The notes beneath the pieces were generated by a model. It made no database searches and had not been told where the DNA came from. It was given only the letters and a program-made list of their open reading frames with translations. Positions 1 to 5,761 of a stretch of 5,761 nt of DNA are shown here, one piece after another. The DNA comes from Sphingomonas sp. Its GTDB lineage: Bacteria > Pseudomonadota > Alphaproteobacteria > Sphingomonadales > Sphingomonadaceae. The translations under genes were made by a program, and so were the position numbers. Location: the NCBI GenBank assembly GCA_030146605.1, contig JASLBO010000376.1:1-5761 (forward strand), written 5' to 3'. The number at the start of each line of letters is the position of its first letter. Within the stretch, counting starts at the first letter, position 1.

Positions 1-322
1 GCGCGTCGGCATGATGCTTCAGGCTGATCCGACGATCATTTACCCGATCACCAGGGGCAAGCCGCTCGGCCGCCGCATCCTCCAGTCGGAGCTGCGCACG
101 GCGAACGGCTACAACACCTATGCGATGACGGGGCTGCCGGCGGGGCCGATCGCCAATCCGGGCAAGGAATCGATCGACGCGGTGCTCGATCCGGCGCAGT
201 CGAGCGCATTGTATTTCGTCGCCGACGGTACCGGCGGGCATGTGTTCGCCGACACGCTCGAGCAGCACAACGCCAATGTGCAGAAATGGTATGCGCTGCG
301 GCGCGCACGCGGGGAGATGTGA
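1..322 (+). CDS. mltG: Endolytic murein transglycosylase MltG, C-terminal end (5' part outside window)
   Basis: This is the last ~106 codons of a YceG/MltG-family protein; the first complete codon is at base 2 and the stop is TGA at 320-322. MltG is an inner-membrane enzyme that cleaves nascent peptidoglycan strands and helps set glycan chain length. The visible part carries the family's conserved tail: 'LQADPTIIYPITRG', then 'NTYAMTGLPAGPIANPGKES', then 'YFVADGTGGHVFADTLEQHN' and a short basic end. The membrane anchor, the LysM-like region and the catalytic glutamate lie upstream and cannot be checked. The gene runs towards eda and is not part of the sugar-catabolism cluster. Family assignment is from recognised motifs. 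The left-edge truncation comes from the window, not from a visible mutation. Confidence 0.93.
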   Translation, partial: RVGMMLQADPTIIYPITRGKPLGRRILQSELRTANGYNTYAMTGLPAGPIANPGKESIDAVLDPAQSSALYFVADGTGGHVFADTLEQHNANVQKWYALRRARGEM

Positions 323-331
323 AGCCGTAGG

Positions 332-409
332 GTCATCCCGGCGAAAGCCGGGATCGCTGCCGCAAGCGTGGGAGCTCTCGCCGGAGATCCCGGCCTTCGC
401 CGGGATGAC
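332..409. repeat. Composite inverted repeat (REP-doublet-like) between convergent mltG and eda
   Basis: Two 24-nt arms, 332-355 and 386-409, are inverted copies with one mismatch and are separated by 30 nt. Each arm is also a hairpin by itself: an 8-bp stem ATCCCGGC/GCCGGGAT closing a 4-nt loop, at 335-354 (loop GAAA) and 387-406 (loop CTTC). The single difference between the arms falls in that loop. The element fills almost the whole 89-nt gap, starting 9 nt after the mltG stop and ending 2 nt before the eda stop. GTCATCCCGG...CCGGGATGAC elements are, from memory, dispersed in many sphingomonad and other proteobacterial genomes. In this convergent position it probably acts as a transcript-end or mRNA-stabilising structure for both genes. 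No T-run follows the stem on either strand, so it is not a textbook intrinsic terminator. Confidence 0.85.
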
Positions 410-411
410 GG

Positions 412-1026
412 TCAGGCCTTCAGCCCAGCCGCCTCGCGCGCCAGCGTCTCGACCTGCTCGAGGCTCGCACCCTTGGGCGTGATCCAGCTGCCGCCGACGC
501 ACAGCACGGGGTCGAACGCCAGCCATTCCGGCGCCGTGGCGAGGCTCACTCCGCCGGTCGGGCAGAACTTCGCCTGATAAAAAGGTGCCGCGAGCGCCTT
601 GAGCGCCTTGAGACCGCCCGATGTCTCGGCCGGGAAGAACTTGAAATGCGTCAGCCCCAGATCGAGCCCGCGCATGATGTCGCCGGCATTGGCGATGCCC
701 GGTAGAAAGGGCACGCCGCTCGAGATGATCGGGTCGGCGAGCCGCTCGGTCAGGCCAGGCGAGACGATGAACTCGACGTCCGCGTCCATCACCTGCCGGA
801 ACTGGTCGGTGTTGACCACCGTGCCAGCGCCGACGATCGCGCCCTCGACCTTCTTCATCTCCGCGATCGCCTCGATCGCCGCGCCGGTGCGCAGCGTGAC
901 TTCGAGCACGCGCAGCCCGCCTTTGACCAGCGCCTCGGCCAGCGGGCGCGCCTGTGCCGCGTCCTCGATCACCAGCACCGGAATCACCGGGGCGGTGCGC
1001 ATGATATCGGCAATCGTCGTCGTCAA
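412..1026 (-). CDS. eda: 2-dehydro-3-deoxy-phosphogluconate (KDPG) aldolase
   Basis: This class I aldolase of 204 aa cleaves KDPG to pyruvate and glyceraldehyde-3-phosphate, the last specific step of the Entner-Doudoroff pathway, in the cytoplasm. It is close to the usual length (~205-215 aa). The TIM-barrel landmarks are in order: 'APVIPVLVI' near residues 12-20; 'RVLEVTLRT' with the acid/base Glu42 and Arg46; 'GAIVGAGTV' at 62-70; 'SPGLTE' at 89-94; 'HFKFFPAE' with Schiff-base Lys129 (codon 640-642); 'FCPTGGVS' at 154-161; and 'LCVGGSW' near the C-terminus. The start is TTG at 1024-1026, overlapping the glk stop as TTGA. It is preferred over the ATG at residue 9 because an AGGAG lies 8 nt upstream of the TTG and 32 nt upstream of that ATG. 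It is the last gene of the cluster, and its stop sits against an inverted repeat. Confidence 0.97.
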   Translation of the reverse strand: MTTTIADIMRTAPVIPVLVIEDAAQARPLAEALVKGGLRVLEVTLRTGAAIEAIAEMKKVEGAIVGAGTVVNTDQFRQVMDADVEFIVSPGLTERLADPIISSGVPFLPGIANAGDIMRGLDLGLTHFKFFPAETSGGLKALKALAAPFYQAKFCPTGGVSLATAPEWLAFDPVLCVGGSWITPKGASLEQVETLAREAAGLKA

Positions 1027-1991
1027 AGTGCGTGCTCCTGGGCGAAGGCCGCCGCAGCCCCATAGAGGCCCGGCTGCGGATGCGTGATCAGCTTGACGGG
1101 AATCGATGCCATCAGGTTCCGGAACCGGCCCTTGGCAACGAAGCGCTCGCCGAAACCCGATTGCAGCAAATGGTCCTTGAGACGCAAGCCCAGACCGCCG
1201 GCGATCACCACGCCGGTCGGGCCGTGGGTAAGCGCAAGATCGCCCGCGACTGCGCCCAGGCTGAGGCAGAAGCGATCGAGCGCCGCGACGGCAAGGCTGT
1301 CCCTGCCTTCGAACGCCAGCGCCCAGAGCTCCTTGTCGCCGTAGCGCGGCACCGGCCGCTTCTCCAGTTCGGCGAGCGTCTCGTAGATCGCGACTATCGC
1401 CGGACCGGCGACGATCCGCTCGGTCGAGACCCGGTTATATTCGCGCCGCAGCCGCTTGACGAAGGCGTCCTCGATGGGATCGAGCGGCGCGAAATCGACG
1501 TGCCCGCCTTCGGTTGCAATGATGTCGTAGCCGCCCTTGTGGCGGAACACCTGCGCCACGCCGAGCCCGGTGCCCGGCCCGCATACCGTGAGCGAGCCGC
1601 GGGGAGGGAGCGCGATCTCTGGGCCGCATAAATGCAGGAAGTCCGCATCGCCCAGCTGCGCTACGGCATGGCCGATCGCGGCGAAATCGTTGACGACGCT
1701 CCACGTCTCGGCACCGAGTCGGTCCGGGATCAACGCAGGGCGGATGATCCAAGGATTATTGGTGAGCTTGATCACTTCGCCGCCGACGGGGGAGGCGACC
1801 GCGATCGCCGCCGCCTTGGGCAAAGGCCGGCCAAGCGTCTCGCCGAACGCCTGCCAGGCAAGCTGAAGGCTCGGATGCTCGGCGACCTTCTGGGTCATCG
1901 GCTCGGCGATCGAGACGACGCGGCCTTCCGCCACTTCCGCTACGGCAAAGCGGGCGTGCGTGCCCCCGATATCGACCGCGACGACTTCCAT
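1023..1991 (-). CDS. glk: Glucokinase (ROK-unrelated, E. coli Glk-type hexokinase-fold family)
   Basis: This cytoplasmic enzyme of 322 aa, close to E. coli Glk (321 aa), phosphorylates glucose with ATP to glucose-6-phosphate. Motifs in order: phosphate-1 loop 'DIGGTHARFA' (residues 7-16); 'TNNPW' (77-81); 'VNDF' with catalytic Asp102 (codon 1686-1688); phosphate-2 'CGPGTGLGVA' (137-146); 'EGGHVDFAP' with sugar ligands Glu161 and His164; 'ERIVAGPAI'; adenosine motif 'GVVIAGGL'; and the C-terminal 'HPQPGLYGAAA'. The open frame extends upstream to 2144, but that start would overlap edd and add 51 residues unlike the family. The ATG at 1989-1991 begins right at the fold and has GGGGAG 5 nt upstream. 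It lies 97 nt after edd and overlaps eda by 4 nt. Having glk in the cluster fits an organism that takes up free glucose and phosphorylates it internally rather than by a PTS; that point is inference. Confidence 0.97.
   Translation of the reverse strand: MEVVAVDIGGTHARFAVAEVAEGRVVSIAEPMTQKVAEHPSLQLAWQAFGETLGRPLPKAAAIAVASPVGGEVIKLTNNPWIIRPALIPDRLGAETWSVVNDFAAIGHAVAQLGDADFLHLCGPEIALPPRGSLTVCGPGTGLGVAQVFRHKGGYDIIATEGGHVDFAPLDPIEDAFVKRLRREYNRVSTERIVAGPAIVAIYETLAELEKRPVPRYGDKELWALAFEGRDSLAVAALDRFCLSLGAVAGDLALTHGPTGVVIAGGLGLRLKDHLLQSGFGERFVAKGRFRNLMASIPVKLITHPQPGLYGAAAAFAQEHAL
1035..1039 (-). promoter_or_regulatory. Ribosome binding site of eda, inside the glk 3' end
   Basis: On the minus strand AGGAG is followed by an 8-nt spacer (CACGCACT) and then TTG. 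This supports the non-ATG start and lies within the last codons of glk, so eda translation is probably coupled to termination of glk. Confidence 0.75.
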
Positions 1992-1996
1992 GCCTT

Positions 1997-2002
1997 CTCC
2001 CC
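1997..2002 (-). promoter_or_regulatory. Ribosome binding site of glk
   Basis: GGGGAG on the minus strand, 5 nt (AAGGC) before the ATG at 1989-1991. It fixes the glk start against the longer open frame that begins at 2144 inside edd. Confidence 0.75.
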
Positions 2003-2055
2003 GACCCTCTGGTGCCCGTCGCCTGTCAACGTTGGCATACGATGCGCGGCCCTTC

Positions 2056-2074
2056 TCTGCGTTGGACGCGCAGA
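2056..2074 (-). other. Small hairpin in the edd-glk intercistronic gap
   Basis: In the 97-nt gap 1992-2088, the minus strand reads TCTGCG, a 7-nt loop, then CGCAGA: a perfect 6-bp stem beginning 14 nt after the edd stop. No T-run follows, so it is not an intrinsic terminator. It might protect the edd 3' end or have no role. The same gap also holds a perfect 8-bp palindrome CAACGTTG at 2027-2034 and a GCAT-ACG-ATGC palindrome at 2035-2045. None matches an operator I recognise. Confidence 0.35.
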
Positions 2075-2088
2075 TGTAAAGCGGGTGG

Positions 2089-3909
<1,821 letters not shown>

Positions 3910-3915
3910 TTCAAA

Positions 3916-3919
3916 CTCC
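3916..3919 (-). promoter_or_regulatory. Ribosome binding site of edd, overlapping the end of an inverted repeat
   Basis: GGAG lies 6 nt (TTTGAA) before the edd ATG. Its first two G residues (3918-3919) are also the end of the repeat arm 3918-3944. If the two repeat arms pair with each other in the mRNA, those two bases are in the stem; if each arm folds on itself, they are free. Confidence 0.7.
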
Positions 3920-4005
3920 GTTCGCCCTGAGCTTGTCGAAGGGCGGATTCTTCAATTCCCGAACGCGCCGGGAGAAAGGTGCTTCGACAAGCTCAGCACG
4001 AACGG
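3918..4005. repeat. Composite inverted repeat (REP-doublet-like) between pgl and edd
   Basis: Two 27-nt arms, 3918-3944 and 3979-4005, are inverted copies with 23 of 27 positions matching, separated by 34 nt. Each arm starts or ends with CCGTTCG and holds a local hairpin: a 5-bp stem around a conserved 11-nt loop, GAGCTTGTCGA. The stem is GCCCT/AGGGC in one arm and GTGCT/AGCAC in the other, read in the same orientation. The four differences therefore form two compensated pairs. The 34-nt spacer can form another small stem, TCCCG/CGGGA, at 3957-3973. The element ends 8 nt from the pgl stop and covers most of the 104-nt gap. Similar CTTCGACAAGCTCAG-containing elements are, from memory, common dispersed repeats in sphingomonads. 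Likely roles here are transcript stabilisation or setting the pgl:edd ratio; both are inference. Confidence 0.88.
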
Positions 4006-4013
4006 TCGGGCGT

Positions 4014-4721
4014 TCACGCCGCCCAGTGGATATCCACCGGCAGCTCGACATCGGCGAGAACCCGCCCGACCGGATAGTTCGAAGAGGCCCCCTGTTCGAT
4101 CGCCTGTTCGAGCACGTCGCGCTTGGCCTGGCCGGTGATCGCGATCATCAGCGCGCGCGCCGAGACGATCGCCGCCTTGCTCAGCGATACGCGCGCGACC
4201 GGTGCCTCGGGCGGCAGCGGCTCGGGCATCACGCCCAGCGCCCGACGCTCCTTGGGGCCGTTCAGCGCTTCGTCGAAATCGGGCCCGGGGAAGATCGAAG
4301 CGGCATGGCCGTCGCCGCCGATGCCGAGCAGGCACAGATCGAGCGGCCAGTGCAGGTCCTGCAGGATCGCATCCGCCGCGCGCCCGGCGGCTTTGTAATC
4401 GGCCACGGTCGCGCTGATCAGCGGGATCACTCGCGCGCCCTTGGGAATGAACACCTTGCCGATCGCAGTGACGTTCGACAGCGGATCGCCCAGCGGCACC
4501 AGCCGGTCGTCGCCGGGGACGATCGTCACCCGCTTCCAGTCGAGCTTGGCCTTGGCCAGCGCCTCGTAGATCGGCAGCGGCGTCTTGCCGCCGGCGAGTG
4601 CGACCACGGCGGCGCCGCGTGCGTCGATCGCGCTCTCGATGATGAACTGCACGTCGCCGGCAACGGCCGCGGCCATCTCCTCGGCATCGTCATAGTCCCA
4701 CCATTCGATTTCGGTCGTCAT
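4014..4721 (-). CDS. pgl: 6-phosphogluconolactonase
   Basis: This protein of 235 aa belongs to the SOL/DevB family, at the usual length. It hydrolyses 6-phosphogluconolactone, the product of Zwf, to 6-phosphogluconate, the substrate of Edd; it is cytoplasmic. Motifs: 'ALAGGKTPLPIYEAL' (~41-55), the phosphate-binding glycine turn; 'VPGDDRLVPLGDPLSN' (~68-83), the family's D-E/D-R...SN block, here in the DDR form; 'DLCLLGIGGDGHAASIFPG' (~128-146), containing the catalytic histidine; and 'ITGQAKRDVL' near the C-terminus. The sequence is unrelated to the E. coli YbhE beta-propeller lactonase. The start is ATG at 4719-4721 with AGGAG 5 nt upstream. It follows zwf by 49 nt, and that gap holds nothing visible besides this RBS. 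It precedes edd across the repeat-filled gap. Confidence 0.96.
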   Translation of the reverse strand: MTTEIEWWDYDDAEEMAAAVAGDVQFIIESAIDARGAAVVALAGGKTPLPIYEALAKAKLDWKRVTIVPGDDRLVPLGDPLSNVTAIGKVFIPKGARVIPLISATVADYKAAGRAADAILQDLHWPLDLCLLGIGGDGHAASIFPGPDFDEALNGPKERRALGVMPEPLPPEAPVARVSLSKAAIVSARALMIAITGQAKRDVLEQAIEQGASSNYPVGRVLADVELPVDIHWAA

Positions 4722-4770
4722 GCTCGCTCCTGAAGTTCGGTAGGTTGGCCGTTGATATGGGTATTGGAAG

Positions 4771-5761
4771 CTATTCGTTCCACGTCACGCCGTCGCGTTC
4801 GGTCAGCGCGATCGAGGCCGAGGGCCCCCAGCCACCCGAGGCATAGGGCTTGGGCTTGATGTCATTGGCGTCCCAGCCGGCACGGATGCCGTCGATCCAC
4901 TCCCATTGCGCCTCGACCTCGTCGCGGCGGACGAACAGCGTGGGATCGCCTTCGATCAGGTCAAGCAGCAGCCGCTCATAGGCGATGCGGCGGGGCGTGC
5001 CGGCGAATTCGTTCTCGAGGCTGAGATTGAGCGGCACTTCGCGCAGCCGCACGCCTTCGCGGTCGAGCCCGGGCTGCTTGGCCATTACCAGCAGCCGGAC
5101 ATATTCCTCCGGCTGGAGCCGGATCGCCAGCGTATTGGGCTGCAAGGCGCCGCCGCGCTCGGCGAAGATCGAATGCGGCACCGGCTTGAACTGGATGACG
5201 ATCTCGGAACGCCGCTCGGCGAGCCGCTTGCCGGTGCGTAGATAGAAGGGCACGCCGTGCCAGCGCCAATTGTCGACATGCGCCTTGATCGCGACGAACG
5301 TCTCGGTGACCGACGGCATTTCGAGGTCGGTGGCATAATCGCGGACGATCTCGCCCTTGACCGCGCCGCCGCCATATTGGCCGGTCACCGTGAGCTGCGG
5401 CGCCTCGGCAGCGCTGATCCTGCGCAGCGAGCGCAGCACCTTGACCTTCTCGTCGCGGATCGCGGTGCCGTCGAAGCGGGCAGGGGGCTCCATCGCGATC
5501 AGCGCGAGCAGCTGGAGCATATGGTTCTGGACCATGTCGCGCAGCGCCCCGGTCTCGTCGTAGAAGCCCGCGCGCCCCTCCAGTCCAACCGTCTCGGAGA
5601 CGGTGATCTGGACATGGTCGATGCCCTGCGCGTTCCACACCGGCTCGAACAGCGAATTGCCGAAGCGCAGCGCCATGATGTTCTGGACGGTTTCCTTGCC
5701 CAGATAATGGTCGATCCGGAACGTCCGCTCCTCCGGGAAGGCGCCCGCGACGAGATCGTTG
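4771..5761 (-). CDS. zwf: Glucose-6-phosphate 1-dehydrogenase, C-terminal two thirds (5' end outside window)
   Basis: The visible 329 codons are the C-terminal part of a protein usually ~485-490 aa; the stop is TAG at 4771-4773 and the frame is open through the right edge. The enzyme oxidises glucose-6-phosphate to 6-phosphogluconolactone with reduction of NAD(P)+. The substrate motif 'RIDHYLGKE' is at 5692-5718 and runs straight on into 'TVQNIMALRFGN', so the ATG at 5676 is internal, not a start. A second histidine, in 'ALRDMVQNH' (codon 5521-5523), lies 62 residues after the histidine of RIDHYLGKE. This matches the spacing of the two catalytic-site histidines (178 and 240) in the Leuconostoc enzyme. 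The end has the typical 'YASGGWGPSASIALTERDG' tail. The Rossmann nucleotide-binding N-terminus is outside, so NAD versus NADP preference cannot be judged. It is the most upstream cluster gene seen; the operon promoter must lie beyond it. Confidence 0.98.
   Translation of the reverse strand, partial: NDLVAGAFPEERTFRIDHYLGKETVQNIMALRFGNSLFEPVWNAQGIDHVQITVSETVGLEGRAGFYDETGALRDMVQNHMLQLLALIAMEPPARFDGTAIRDEKVKVLRSLRRISAAEAPQLTVTGQYGGGAVKGEIVRDYATDLEMPSVTETFVAIKAHVDNWRWHGVPFYLRTGKRLAERRSEIVIQFKPVPHSIFAERGGALQPNTLAIRLQPEEYVRLLVMAKQPGLDREGVRLREVPLNLSLENEFAGTPRRIAYERLLLDLIEGDPTLFVRRDEVEAQWEWIDGIRAGWDANDIKPKPYASGGWGPSASIALTERDGVTWNE

Noticed and set aside
323..411. CRISPR or attachment-site interpretation of the repeated arms
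   Set aside because: There are only two inverted copies, each self-complementary, with no regular direct spacing, no integrase and no tRNA nearby. A REP-like hairpin pair explains them better.
412..1087. + strand open frames overlapping eda (for example 412-577 and 599-1087)
   Set aside because: Low-complexity shadow frames opposite a clear aldolase gene; no RBS or domain supports them.
2001..2029. Internal promoter for glk from a perfect TTGACA at 2024-2029 (minus strand)
   Set aside because: The -10 positions at 16-18 nt spacing read as GC-rich sequence such as GGTCGG with no resemblance to a -10 box. Kept only as a weak remark.
5674..5676. ATG at 5676 as the start of zwf
   Set aside because: The frame continues upstream through the conserved RIDHYLGKE motif to the window edge, so this methionine is internal.

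Overview
The window is high-GC DNA that looks like a sphingomonad alphaproteobacterium (Sphingomonas, Sphingopyxis or Novosphingobium type). The protein sequences, the gene set and the two dispersed inverted-repeat types point that way. The genus is an inference from remembered family sequences, not from a search.

Layout. The left end (1-322, + strand) is the 3' end of mltG, an endolytic murein transglycosylase. It converges on a five-gene minus-strand cluster that fills the rest of the window. In transcription order, right to left, the cluster is zwf (cut by the right edge, stop at 4771), pgl (4721-4014), edd (3909-2089), glk (1991-1023) and eda (1026-412). Gaps are 49 nt (zwf-pgl), 104 nt (pgl-edd) and 97 nt (edd-glk), and glk and eda overlap by 4 nt. 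The promoter must lie upstream of zwf, outside the window; no convincing internal promoter was found.

Function. Together the genes encode the Entner-Doudoroff route. Glk phosphorylates glucose, Zwf oxidises glucose-6-phosphate, Pgl hydrolyses the lactone, Edd dehydrates 6-phosphogluconate to KDPG, and Eda splits KDPG into pyruvate and glyceraldehyde-3-phosphate. All reading frames appear intact, and the family-diagnostic catalytic residues checked are present wherever the relevant part of the gene is in the window.

Non-coding structure. Two composite inverted repeats lie at the cluster's boundaries. One (332-409) fills the mltG/eda convergent gap. The other (3918-4005) fills the pgl/edd gap and runs into the edd Shine-Dalgarno sequence. 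In both, each arm is itself a small hairpin and the two arms are inverted copies of each other, an architecture like REP doublets (REPINs). In the pgl/edd element the arms differ at exactly four positions, which form two compensated base pairs. I see no undescribed gene system here; these repeats and the edd translation-start arrangement are the parts most worth a second look.
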